NCBI RefSeq assembly: GCF_022429565.1
Contig: NZ_CP092487.1
Location: 78,501-142,500, forward strand
From: Lutibacter sp. A64
Lineage (GTDB): Bacteria > Bacteroidota > Bacteroidia > Flavobacteriales > Flavobacteriaceae
Reading direction: 5' to 3'
Length of the DNA stretch: 64,000 bases
Shown: in pieces, positions 35,130-43,401 of the stretch
Position numbering within the stretch: position 1 is the first letter of the stretch
How the letters are laid out: every line of letters starts with the position of its first letter
Made by a program: the position numbers and the translations under genes
The notes under the pieces: model-generated
The model's input: the letters and a program-made list of their open reading frames with translations, nothing else
The model's database searches: none
Told to the model about the DNA's origin: nothing

Positions 35130-35519
35130 TTATAGATTAGCAGCGTTCTCTGTTAAAGTATTAATGAATTTTTGAAGAGGTCCTTTTACCATCATAGCCA
35201 TCATAGGATTAAAGTCACCTTCAAACAATAATTGTGTTTCACAAGAATTTTCAGAAACTTTATCAATAGTTACAGTAAGTGAAAAATCTAATTTACTACT
35301 TGCAGCACCTAAAACAATTTTATCGAATTCTTGTTTTTCTTTTACAACCAATCTAATTTCTGGCATTCCTTTTAACCCAAAAACAAACGATTCACCCTCA
35401 ACTTCAAATTTGGTATTATTTTCAGGCATTAAATGCTCAAAATTATTTAGATCTGTTAAATACTCAAAAAAATCTTTTTGAGATTTATTAATAATCGTTT
35501 TTTTAGTTTCTAAATTCAT
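35130..35519 (-). CDS. SRPBCC (START-like) fold protein
   Basis: A 129-residue protein starting at 35519 (MNLETKKTII); an in-frame upstream ATG would overlap pyrE. The pattern of an N-terminal strand, helix FEYLTDLNNFEHLMPEN, several strands and a long C-terminal helix matches the SRPBCC/polyketide cyclase-like fold, which binds hydrophobic ligands. The specific ligand is unknown. It follows pyrE by 10 bp on the same strand and is convergent with birA, 20 bp away. This neighbourhood recurs in flavobacteria, but no pyrimidine role is established. Confidence 0.75.
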   Translation of the reverse strand: MNLETKKTIINKSQKDFFEYLTDLNNFEHLMPENNTKFEVEGESFVFGLKGMPEIRLVVKEKQEFDKIVLGAASSKLDFSLTVTIDKVSENSCETQLLFEGDFNPMMAMMVKGPLQKFINTLTENAANL

Positions 35520-35529
35520 AAATATGTTT

Positions 35530-36171
35530 TTATTGATTCCACTCACTTGGGTTTTCTCTCCAAAGTGAAAGTGTTTCTAAATCTTTTGTTGAAATATAAC
35601 TGTTATCTAAAGATAGTTCTAATAAATGATGATAATCACTTAATGTGGTTAGTTTTACATCCGCTTCTTTAAAGTTTTCTTCAGCAACTTTAAAACCATA
35701 ATTAAAAATAGCAACCATACCTTTAACATTAGCACCTTCTTCTTTTAATGCTTTAACTGCGTTTAAGCTACTTTTTCCGGTACTTATTAAATCTTCAACA
35801 ACTACTACATTTTTATTTTTCTCTAAAAAGCCTTCAACTTGGTTTTTTCTTCCGTGGCTTTTAGGTTCAGGTCTAACATACACAAATGGTACATTTAAAT
35901 GCTGGGCAACTAAAACTCCAATAGCTATTGCACCAGTTGCAACACCTGCTATAACATCGGGTTTTCCGTATTCTTGTTCAATTATGTTAGCTAAGTTTTC
36001 TCTTAAGTAATTTCTTATTTTAGGAAAAGAAAGCGTTGTTCTATTATCACAATAAATAGGAGATTTCCAACCAGAAGCCCATAAAAAAGGTTCATTTGGT
36101 TGTAACTTTATAGCTTTTATTTGTAATAAAAGCTCAGCTGTTTTTTTTGCTGTATCTTTGTTCATAATCAT
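35530..36171 (-). CDS. pyrE: Orotate phosphoribosyltransferase
   Basis: A 213-residue PRPP-dependent type I transferase. Motifs are FLWASGWKSPIYCDNR, GVATGAIAIGVLVA, PEPKSHGRKNQVEG and the PRPP-binding VVVVEDLISTGKSS. It converts orotate to OMP in pyrimidine synthesis. The first ATG is at 36171 (MIMNKD), with a second at 36165. The promoter candidate puts the transcript start close to these codons, so a leaderless or near-leaderless mRNA beginning at either is possible. It is divergent from the NUDIX gene with only 7 bp between start codons. Confidence 0.95.
   Translation of the reverse strand: MIMNKDTAKKTAELLLQIKAIKLQPNEPFLWASGWKSPIYCDNRTTLSFPKIRNYLRENLANIIEQEYGKPDVIAGVATGAIAIGVLVAQHLNVPFVYVRPEPKSHGRKNQVEGFLEKNKNVVVVEDLISTGKSSLNAVKALKEEGANVKGMVAIFNYGFKVAEENFKEADVKLTTLSDYHHLLELSLDNSYISTKDLETLSLWRENPSEWNQ
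36153..36160 (+). promoter_or_regulatory. -7 box of NUDIX gene inside pyrE
   Basis: TATCTTTG, the commonest strong flavobacterial -7 sequence, lies inside the first codons of pyrE and 12 or 18 bases before the candidate NUDIX start codons at 36173 and 36179. Confidence 0.55.
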
Positions 36172-36175
36172 AATG

Positions 36176-36209
36176 CAAATGTATAAAGTTTTTGTGAATG
36201 ACTGTCCAA
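36176..36209 (-). promoter_or_regulatory. Promoter of pyrE inside the NUDIX gene
   Basis: On the minus strand a TTG (complement of 36207-36209), 23 bases, then TACATTTG (complement of 36176-36183) fit the Bacteroidota promoter. The box ends 4 bases before the pyrE ATG at 36171 and 10 before the one at 36165, implying almost no leader. Confidence 0.55.
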
Positions 36210-36760
36210 TTATTTTGACAGAAAATAAGAAAATATCAACAAAATATAAAAAAGTAAGCTTTAATAGTTCTAAAATTAATTCGGTGTTAACTGATTTATT
36301 TGAGAAAAAACTACTTGGAATATGTTTTGTAAGTAATGATATAGAGGCTGACTGGCAGCAGTTTATGTCTTTTTTTAAAATTGAAAAAGCTGCTGGAGGT
36401 AAAGTTTTTAATAAAAAAAATGAAGTTTTATTTATTTATAGGTTAGATAAATGGGACTTGCCAAAAGGAAAATTAGAAAAAGGAGAATGTATTAAAAATT
36501 GTGCGGTTAGAGAAGTTGAAGAAGAATGTGGTATTGAAAACCTTACAATAAAAAATTTTATAACAGATACTTATCATGTTTTTGAAAAAAAGGGAAAACT
36601 TATATTAAAAATTACGTCATGGTTTTTAATGTATACCGATTTTGAAGGAGAACTAACACCACAAACGGAAGAAGATATTGAAAAAGCGATTTTTAAAACC
36701 GAAGATGAAATTAAAGTTGCCTTAGAAAATACGTATGGAAATATAAAATTATTGTTTTAA
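36179..36760 (+). CDS. NUDIX hydrolase
   Basis: A 193-residue protein from the ATG at 36179 (MYKVFVND), the form I recognise from flavobacterial relatives; an ATG at 36173 would add two residues. The Nudix box is complete: G-x5-E-x7-REVEEECGI, beginning at GKLEKGE. The N-terminal region of about 80 residues before the box is a family-specific extension. Nudix enzymes hydrolyse nucleoside diphosphates linked to another moiety, and the substrate here is unknown. Divergent from pyrE, with the two promoters nested in each other's coding region. Confidence 0.88.
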   Translation: MYKVFVNDCPIILTENKKISTKYKKVSFNSSKINSVLTDLFEKKLLGICFVSNDIEADWQQFMSFFKIEKAAGGKVFNKKNEVLFIYRLDKWDLPKGKLEKGECIKNCAVREVEEECGIENLTIKNFITDTYHVFEKKGKLILKITSWFLMYTDFEGELTPQTEEDIEKAIFKTEDEIKVALENTYGNIKLLF

Positions 36761-36818
36761 ACGATGGCTTTGATTGAGACTGAGGTTGATACTAAAATTA
36801 TCCTAAAAAATATTTACT

Positions 36819-36826
36819 TATCTTTG
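36819..36826 (+). promoter_or_regulatory. -7 box of SulP gene
   Basis: TATCTTTG followed by C, the classical flavobacterial -7 element, lies 23 bases before the SulP start codon at 36850. Confidence 0.5.
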
Positions 36827-36849
36827 CCGCTTTTTTAAAACAATATTCA

Positions 36850-38472
36850 ATGACAAAATTTATAACTAAAAGAGTATCAAACGTTAGAAACGATGTATTA
36901 TCTGGAGTCACCGTTGCTTTAGCTTTAGTACCTGAAGCTGTTGCATTTGCTTTTGTTGCAGGTGTTGATCCGTTAGTAGGGTTGTATGCTGCTTTTATGG
37001 TAGGATTAATTACTTCAATTTTTGGAGGTAGGCCAGGTATGATTTCTGGGGCAACTGGAGCTTTGGCTGTTGTTATGGTTAGTTTGGTTTCCGAAGGAAA
37101 TGCATTGGGTAATCCAGGTGAGAATTTAGGATTGTATTATTTATTTGCAACCGTAATTTTAATGGGGATATTTCAGGTTTTAGCTGGCCTTTTAAAGCTC
37201 GGTAAATTTGTGCGTTTAATTCCGCATCCTGTAATGATGGGGTTTGTAAACGGATTGGCAATTGTAATATTTCTTTCACAATTAGGAATGTTTAAAAGAA
37301 CGGTAGGTGGTGAAAAAGTTTGGCTAGAAGGTAGTCAATTATATGTAATGATTGGTTTGGTGGCTTTAACAATGCTTATAATGTGGGGATTGCCAAAAAT
37401 TAAAAAAGCCCAAAAATTGCCAGAAGCTTTAATAGCTATTTTAATTGTAACTGGAGTTGCTATATTTATAAATTTTGATGTTGCAACTGTAGGTTCTTTT
37501 ATTAGAGATGGTGGAGGAACTGGTTTAAAAGGTGGTTTTCCTACCTTAAAGTTAGAAACTTTTGCAAAAGTTCCTTTTACTTGGGATTCTATTGTATTTA
37601 TATTACCATACGCTTTAATTTTAGCTGCAATTGGTTTAATAGAATCATTAATGACCCTAAATTTAGTTGATGATTTAACAGAAACTCGTGGAGATGGAAA
37701 TAGAGAATGTTTAGCACAAGGTGGTGCTAATATTGTTACAGGTTTATTTGGTGGAATGGGTGGTTGTGCTATGATTGGTCAATCTATTATAAACATAAAA
37801 GGTGGAGGTAGAGGTAGATTATCTGGAATTGTAGCAGCTGTAATGTTATTGTTATTCATATTATTTGGTTCTTCATATATAGAAGAAGTTCCAATTGCAG
37901 CCTTAGTAGGTGTAATGTTTATGGTGGTTATTGGTACATTTGCTTGGAGTAGTTTTAGAATTATTAATAAAATTCCAAGAGCAGATTTATTTGTTTTAAT
38001 TTTAGTTTCTGCATTAACCGTTATTTTCGATTTAGCCATCGCAGTAATTGCAGGTGTAATTTTTAGTGCCTTAGTATTTTCTTGGGAAAATGCAACTAGA
38101 ATTAGAGCAAGAAAAAGAATGAAAGATGATGGAACAAAAATTTATGAAATTTGGGGACCTTTATTTTTTGGTTCAATTTCAACTTTTATGGAAAAATTTG
38201 ATGTGAAAAATGATCCTGACCGTGTAGAAATTGATTTTGTTGAATCTAGAGTTTCAGACCATTCAGCAGTAGAAGCTATTTTTAATTTGGTTGAAAAATA
38301 TGAAACAGCTGGCAAAAAAATTTATTTAAAGCATTTAAGTGAAGAATGTAAAGTATTATTACATAAATCTAGTTCGAAATTTAAAGAGGTTATTATTGAA
38401 GCCATTGACGATCCACGTTACCATTTAGCAGCAAATCCAGAAAAATTCACCAAAGGTTTATTTGAAAAATAA
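36850..38472 (+). CDS. SulP-family anion transporter with STAS domain
   Basis: A 540-residue transporter. About ten or more membrane helices occupy residues 15-420, including the SulP signatures DVLSGVTVALALVPEAVAFA and GLYAAFMVGLITSIFGGRPGMISGATGA. A cytosolic STAS domain covers about 430-540. Family members carry sulfate, bicarbonate, chloride or other anions. The ANIVTGLFGGMGGCAMIGQS segment is well conserved in bicarbonate/sulfate SulP proteins. No carbonic anhydrase or sulfate gene is adjacent, so the substrate is open. It is transcribed alone from its own promoter and converges with a pseudouridine synthase gene. Confidence 0.9.
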   Translation: MTKFITKRVSNVRNDVLSGVTVALALVPEAVAFAFVAGVDPLVGLYAAFMVGLITSIFGGRPGMISGATGALAVVMVSLVSEGNALGNPGENLGLYYLFATVILMGIFQVLAGLLKLGKFVRLIPHPVMMGFVNGLAIVIFLSQLGMFKRTVGGEKVWLEGSQLYVMIGLVALTMLIMWGLPKIKKAQKLPEALIAILIVTGVAIFINFDVATVGSFIRDGGGTGLKGGFPTLKLETFAKVPFTWDSIVFILPYALILAAIGLIESLMTLNLVDDLTETRGDGNRECLAQGGANIVTGLFGGMGGCAMIGQSIINIKGGGRGRLSGIVAAVMLLLFILFGSSYIEEVPIAALVGVMFMVVIGTFAWSSFRIINKIPRADLFVLILVSALTVIFDLAIAVIAGVIFSALVFSWENATRIRARKRMKDDGTKIYEIWGPLFFGSISTFMEKFDVKNDPDRVEIDFVESRVSDHSAVEAIFNLVEKYETAGKKIYLKHLSEECKVLLHKSSSKFKEVIIEAIDDPRYHLAANPEKFTKGLFEK

Positions 38473-38490
38473 TTAGCTTCTCTAACTGGA

Positions 38491-38520
38491 AGAAGTTAAA
38501 TCTCTATTGGTTTAACTTCT
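38491..38520. terminator. Inverted repeat after SulP gene
   Basis: AGAAGTTAAA (38491-38500) and TTTAACTTCT (38511-38520) form a perfect 10-bp stem with a 10-base loop, overlapping the last codons of the convergent pseudouridine synthase gene. There is no T-run on the plus side, so terminator function is uncertain. Confidence 0.4.
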
Positions 38521-39068
38521 CCAGGAAGCATATTTTGAAGTTTAAAGTTGCCAATTCTAACTCTAACTAGGCGTAAAGTTGGAAATCCAACTACAGCAGT
38601 CATTTTACGAACTTGCCTAAATTTTCCTTCGGTTAAAGTGATAGATATCCAACTTGTTGGTCCGTGACGATCGTCTCTAATTTTTTTATTTCTTTTTGGT
38701 AATAAAGGAGTTTCTATTTTTTTTACGGTGCATTTTTTAGTTAAATATTTCCCGTTTTCAGTATTAATTTCAACTCCATTTTTTAAGGTTTCAACGGCTT
38801 CAAAAGAGATAATACCATCAACTTGGGCATAATATTCTTTTTCTATTTTAGAACTTCTAATATATTCACTTGTTTTTCCATTGGTAGTTAATAATAATAA
38901 GCCTTCAGAAGGTTCGTCTAAACGGCCTATTGCCATTGTGTTTTCAGGAAAATCAAATAAATCGCCTAGCATTTTTTTATTGGTACGCTTGGTTTGGTTA
39001 TTTATAAACTGACTTAAATAACCATCGGGTTTGTAAATTGCAAAATGTTGGTGTTTAATGTTTTCCAT
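38496..39068 (-). CDS. RsuA/RluE-type pseudouridine synthase
   Basis: A 190-residue pseudouridine synthase of the RsuA/RluB/E/F family. Catalytic-region motif is MAIGRLDEPSEGLLLLT, with Asp as the nucleophile, followed by KEYYAQVDG and the C-terminal EGKFRQVRKMTAVVGFPTLRLVRVRIGNF. It lacks an S4 domain, like RluE, so it probably modifies 23S rRNA, but the exact position cannot be assigned. Its start overlaps the end of topB by 14 bases, so it is translationally coupled to a topoisomerase gene. Confidence 0.88.
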   Translation of the reverse strand: MENIKHQHFAIYKPDGYLSQFINNQTKRTNKKMLGDLFDFPENTMAIGRLDEPSEGLLLLTTNGKTSEYIRSSKIEKEYYAQVDGIISFEAVETLKNGVEINTENGKYLTKKCTVKKIETPLLPKRNKKIRDDRHGPTSWISITLTEGKFRQVRKMTAVVGFPTLRLVRVRIGNFKLQNMLPGEVKPIEI

Positions 39069-41370
39069 TTAAAATTTGATATACTAATTCTTTAGTTAAC
39101 TCTTGTCCAGCGGCTTTTTTTCTAATATCATCAAAACTAAAAATAAAATGGCAATCATTTTTATATTCGCTACAGCCGTAAGCAGTTTTTCCTTTTAAAA
39201 TAGTACCTTTTTTACATTTAGGGCAATTGATTTTTTCAGGTGTATTTTTAGTGTTGTTTTGAGGGCGAGTAGCCTGTTTCTCTTCTAATTTTAAATTGAA
39301 ATTTTCATCAAAACGAATTAAGCCTTCAACAGTGCCTTTTTCGGTTTTAAATCCTTTTAAATTTACAGTACATCCTTTTTTTAATAATCTAGTATATTGG
39401 TTTTCAGATATTTTTTTATTTAAAAAACTAAACGGAAGTTTTAAATCACAACCATTTTTATAGTTGCTACATCCGTAAGCAGTTTTTCCTTTTAGAAGAT
39501 AACCGTTATTACATTTAGGGCATTTTTCGTTAGTAATTCCCTTTTTGTTTTTTGAAGTTTTTTTAGAGTTGGAAGAAGTTGTGTTTTTTGATGCTGCTAC
39601 TGCTGAAATATTTGCTCTCACTTTTTCAGAACGGACTTCGTATACTAGGTTATCCACCATTTTTTTCATATTTTTTATAAAAGTTCCGGCATTAAAAGTT
39701 CCTTGTTCAATTTCTTTTAATTTTTTTTCCCATCTTCCTGTAAGTTCAGCAGATTTTAGTAATTCATTTTGAATGGTATCAATTAATTGAATTCCAGTTT
39801 CAGTAGGTTGTAATTGTTTTTTATTTCTAACAATATATTTACGTTTAAAAAGTGTTTCAATAATATTTGCACGTGTAGACGGTCTACCAATACCATTTTC
39901 TTTCATCAATTCTCTTAAATCATCATCATCTACTTGTTTGCCAGCAGTTTCCATAGAGCGTAAAAGCGTAGCTTCTGTAAAATGTTTTGGAGGATTTGTT
40001 TCTTTTTCTAAAAATGAAGGAATATGAGGTCCTTTTTCACCTTTAACAAAGGTTGGTAAAATACCGGCTTCTTTTTTAGGAGTATTTGGAGTTTCAAAAA
40101 CAACTCTCCATCCTTTTTTTAAAATTTCTTTTCCAGTTGTTTTAAAAGAAACCGTATCTGCTTTTCCAATTACAGTTGTGTTAGAAACTGCACATTCATC
40201 ATAAAAAACAGCAATAAATCGTTTGGTAATAATGTCATATACCTGTTTTTGATTGTATTGTAAACTAATTTGAACACCTGTAGGAATTATAGCATGGTGA
40301 TCGGTAACTTTTTTATCGTTAAAAACTCTAGATGATTTTTTTAATTTTTTTTCTAGTAAAGGAGCTGTTAAGTTTTGGTAATCTGTAAGGTTTTTTAGAA
40401 TTGCAGGAACTTTAGGATATACATCATTTGGTAAAAAAGTGGTATCAACTCTTGGGTAGGTTACTGCTTTTTGTTCGTATAATTTTTGAACAATTTTTAA
40501 GGTTTCATCCGCAGAAAAACCAAATTTATTATTGCAATAGACCTGTAAACCTGTTAAATCGAATAATTTTGGAGCGTATTCTTTACCTTTCTTTTTAGTA
40601 ATTGAAACAATTTCAAAATCGCTTTCTTTTACTTTATTCGCAAAAATTTCACCTTCTTCTTTCTTTAAAAACCGACCTTCTTCACAATTAAATTGAGTTT
40701 CTCGGTATAAGGTTTGTAATTCCCAATAGGGTTGTGGTTTAAAATTTTCAATTTCTTTATACCTATTTACTAACATTGCCAAAGTTGGAGTTTGCACACG
40801 ACCAACAGATAGCATTTGTTTGTAACCACCGTGTTTTACGGTGTATAAACGGGTAGCATTCATACCTAAAAGCCAATCTCCAATGGCTCTAGAAAAACCA
40901 GCATAATATAAACTATCGTAATTTTTTGAAGGTTTTAAATTTTGAAAACCTTCTTTTATAGCTTCTGTAGTTAATGATGAAATCCATAAACGTTGTACTT
41001 CACCTTTATAATTAGCTTGTTTAATTACCCAACGTTGAATTAGTTCTCCTTCTTGTCCTGCATCACCACAATTTATAATTACTTCAGCCTTATCAAATAA
41101 ACTTTTTACTATGTTAAATTGCTTTTGTATACCATCATTTGAAACCACTTTTGTTTTAAATTTTTCAGGTAACATTGGTAAGTTGTTCAAATCCCAACTT
41201 TTCCAATGGGGTTTATAATCGCTAGGTTCAAATAGAGTGCATAAATGTCCGAAAGTATATGTAACAGCATAACCATTTCCTTCAAAATACCCATCGCGTT
41301 TTGTTGTTGCTCCTAGAACAGTAGCAATTTCACGAGCAACACTTGGTTTTTCGGCAATACAAACTTTCAT
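39055..41370 (-). CDS. topB: DNA topoisomerase III
   Basis: A 771-residue type IA topoisomerase. The TOPRIM domain opens with KVCIAEKPSVAREIA and has CGDAGQEGELIQ (acidic metal site). The central gate contains MLSVGRVQTPTL and the catalytic Tyr305 in TYPRVDT. At the C-terminus are two Cys4 zinc-ribbon repeats (CPKCNNGYLLKGKTAYGC and CPKCKKGTILKGKTAYGC) separated by a linker of about 70 residues, resembling internal duplication. The enzyme relaxes negative supercoils and decatenates DNA. It is preceded by a 304-bp gap with possible RNA structure. Confidence 0.95.
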   Translation of the reverse strand: MKVCIAEKPSVAREIATVLGATTKRDGYFEGNGYAVTYTFGHLCTLFEPSDYKPHWKSWDLNNLPMLPEKFKTKVVSNDGIQKQFNIVKSLFDKAEVIINCGDAGQEGELIQRWVIKQANYKGEVQRLWISSLTTEAIKEGFQNLKPSKNYDSLYYAGFSRAIGDWLLGMNATRLYTVKHGGYKQMLSVGRVQTPTLAMLVNRYKEIENFKPQPYWELQTLYRETQFNCEEGRFLKKEEGEIFANKVKESDFEIVSITKKKGKEYAPKLFDLTGLQVYCNNKFGFSADETLKIVQKLYEQKAVTYPRVDTTFLPNDVYPKVPAILKNLTDYQNLTAPLLEKKLKKSSRVFNDKKVTDHHAIIPTGVQISLQYNQKQVYDIITKRFIAVFYDECAVSNTTVIGKADTVSFKTTGKEILKKGWRVVFETPNTPKKEAGILPTFVKGEKGPHIPSFLEKETNPPKHFTEATLLRSMETAGKQVDDDDLRELMKENGIGRPSTRANIIETLFKRKYIVRNKKQLQPTETGIQLIDTIQNELLKSAELTGRWEKKLKEIEQGTFNAGTFIKNMKKMVDNLVYEVRSEKVRANISAVAASKNTTSSNSKKTSKNKKGITNEKCPKCNNGYLLKGKTAYGCSNYKNGCDLKLPFSFLNKKISENQYTRLLKKGCTVNLKGFKTEKGTVEGLIRFDENFNLKLEEKQATRPQNNTKNTPEKINCPKCKKGTILKGKTAYGCSEYKNDCHFIFSFDDIRKKAAGQELTKELVYQILNGKH

Positions 41371-41674
41371 GTGTCTTTTTTTATAGTTTTTTATAGGTCA
41401 CACTTCAATTCCGGTCAGTGCAGGTATGCTGTTCGCTATTAATCATTCTGTTATGTGATTAAATTTTGAACATGTTCGTTTTATTTATTACTAAATTTTG
41501 GAGGTGCAAAGTACTAAATTTTAATAGAATTTGTAATTAAGATTTTTAAATTAAATATGAAATTTTGCATGTAAATAGTTTCTTATTTAATAATTAGAAT
41601 TTAGTTTTAGAAGAAAAGTTGGTTATTGTTAAAATTAAAAAGAATATATTTATTGCCTAAACACCAAACTATCA
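41371..41674. other. 304-bp gap between topB and lpxD, possibly structured
   Basis: No convincing coding frame. The part next to topB (about 41395-41480) is more GC-rich than its surroundings and holds several self-complementary parts: TTAATCA (41439-41445) with TGATTAA (41456-41462), TGTTC (41430-41434) with GAACA (41468-41472), and the palindrome GAACATGTTC (41468-41477). It could be a 5' leader of topB. On the lpxD side, TATATTTATTG about 20 bases before the ATG resembles a -7 box (one mismatch). Confidence 0.4.
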
Positions 41675-42667
41675 ATGAAATCATACTCAATTCAAGAAAT
41701 CAACTCAATTTTAAATGGAGAATTATTAGGAACAACTTCTCATAAAATAACAGGGCCAGAACACTTAAGTAAAGCAACTGAAAATCAAATTAGTTTTATA
41801 GGAAATAAAAAATTTGTCCACTTATGGAAGTCTTCTAAAGCAAGTGTAGCTATTGTAAATCTAAACTTATTGGTAGAACCTACTGAAAATAGAGCGATTA
41901 TAAAAGTTAAAGATGCCGATTTAGCAATGGCTAAATTATTAGAGGTTTTTAATCCTGATTTACCTAAATTAGAACAAGACATTCATCCAACTGCAGTAAT
42001 AGACGAAACTGCAAAAATTGGTGCACATTGTAAAATTGGCGCAAATTGTTATGTTGGAAAAAATGTTGAATTAGGAGATAATGTGCATTTATATCCAAAT
42101 GTTGTAATTTTTGAAGCTTCTAAAATTGGACATAGAACAGTAATATGGTCTGGAACCGTAATACGTGAACGAACCGAAATTGGAAATGATTGTATTTTTC
42201 ATTTAAATGTAAGTATTGGAGCCGACGGCTTTGGTTACCGACCAAAAGAAGACGGAAGCGGTTTGTTAAAAGTACCACATATTGGTAATGTTATTATTGG
42301 TAATAATGTTGAAATTGGTGCAAATTCTTCTGTTGATCGTGCTAAATTTAGTGCAACAATAATTGGTGATGGTTGTAAAATTGATAATTTGGTACAAATA
42401 GCGCACAATTGTGTGTTAGGGCGTTCTTGTATTATGGCAGGAAGTAGTGGTTTGGCTGGCTCTGTAACTTTAGGTGATGGTGTAATAATTGGAGGAGCAT
42501 CTTCAATTAAAGATCATGTAACTATTGGTTCAGGGGCTGTTGTTGGTGGTGGTTCAGGTGTAATGAGTGATGTGCCGGCAGGTAAAACAGTTGTTGGATA
42601 TCCTGCTACAGATGCAAGGGATACCTTTAGACAATGGGTGGCAATAAAAAAACTTGGAAAAGGGTAG
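41675..42667 (+). CDS. lpxD: UDP-3-O-acylglucosamine N-acyltransferase
   Basis: A 330-residue LpxD. The N-terminal uridine-binding domain (about 1-100) is followed by a left-handed beta-helix of hexapeptide repeats (ETAKIGAHCKIGANCYVG and onwards). SIGADGFGYRP and the catalytic His244 in LVQIAHNCVLG are present, with a C-terminal helix. It adds the second acyl chain in lipid A synthesis. In many flavobacteria a second LpxD-like gene exists with lpxC/lpxA; neither is near here, so this may be the second copy. A small acidic protein gene follows after 76 bp. Confidence 0.93.
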   Translation: MKSYSIQEINSILNGELLGTTSHKITGPEHLSKATENQISFIGNKKFVHLWKSSKASVAIVNLNLLVEPTENRAIIKVKDADLAMAKLLEVFNPDLPKLEQDIHPTAVIDETAKIGAHCKIGANCYVGKNVELGDNVHLYPNVVIFEASKIGHRTVIWSGTVIRERTEIGNDCIFHLNVSIGADGFGYRPKEDGSGLLKVPHIGNVIIGNNVEIGANSSVDRAKFSATIIGDGCKIDNLVQIAHNCVLGRSCIMAGSSGLAGSVTLGDGVIIGGASSIKDHVTIGSGAVVGGGSGVMSDVPAGKTVVGYPATDARDTFRQWVAIKKLGKG

Positions 42668-42743
42668 TTTAAATTTAAAAATGCTATTTTTAGATTGAAA
42701 TAAAAATTATATTTGTTTTACAATAGTTAATTAAAATTTTATA

Positions 42744-43223
42744 ATGTTAAAAGAATTAAAAGAGATTAAACCTGGTATTGGATTGGGATTTCTAAAGTTT
42801 GGAATGTCTAGAGCACAAGTAAAAGAATTGCTTGGTGAACCTACATTTATTGATAAATATTCGCATTCTGAAGCAGCTAATGATGCAACAGAATCTTGGG
42901 AGTATGACGAATTATTTTTATCTATTAGTTTTGATGAAGCCGAAGACTGGAAACTAATGATGATTTCTGTTAGTTCAGATTATTATGAGTTAGAAGAAGT
43001 ATCGTTAATTGGGTTAAGCGAAAGCAAATTGGTAGATCAATTAGATGAGATTGATTATGGAAATGTATATGTTGAAGATTGTTCTGAGAGTGACGATGAA
43101 GATAATAAAGTAATTGAAATTGATGAAAAATCAATTAACTTTTGGTTGACAAATGGAGTATTAGATGAAATTCAATGGTCTCCTTTATTTATTAATGACG
43201 ATACTATAAAATGGCCTAAATAA
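42744..43223 (+). CDS. Small acidic protein of unknown function
   Basis: A 159-residue soluble protein without signal peptide or membrane helix. The N-terminal part has IGLGFLKFGMSRAQVKELLGEP, a glycine/valine pattern like the SmpA/OmlA or BLIP-like two-layer fold, in which a GMS...V...LG.P loop is typical. The centre and C-terminus are acidic (EDCSESDDEDNK) and rich in aromatic residues (SINFWLTNGVLDEIQWSP). Proteins of this shape occur among bacterial immunity proteins, but no toxin partner is visible here. Function not recognised. A long-looped hairpin follows the gene. Confidence 0.65.
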   Translation: MLKELKEIKPGIGLGFLKFGMSRAQVKELLGEPTFIDKYSHSEAANDATESWEYDELFLSISFDEAEDWKLMMISVSSDYYELEEVSLIGLSESKLVDQLDEIDYGNVYVEDCSESDDEDNKVIEIDEKSINFWLTNGVLDEIQWSPLFINDDTIKWPK

Positions 43224-43252
43224 AGGTTAAATATTTTAGTAAAAAGATTATT

Positions 43253-43321
43253 AAAAAATATACTACCTGTCATTTTAAATCGGTTGTTTAACAGAATAGA
43301 AGTGCAGGTAGTATATTTTTT
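43253..43321. terminator. Long-looped bidirectional hairpin
   Basis: Arms 43253-43269 and 43305-43321 are perfect reverse complements (17 bp; core ATACTACCTG/CAGGTAGTAT) with A-tract and T-tract ends, but the loop is 35 bases long. It lies between the small acidic protein gene and a convergent alpha/beta hydrolase gene and could end both transcripts, or be a small structured RNA. Confidence 0.6.
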
Positions 43322-43401
43322 AAATTTATTTAGTATTGTTTTTTCCATTGTTGGTGTTTTTTACCAACAATTTAATGTATAAATTAATTTTATTATCTAA
43401 T

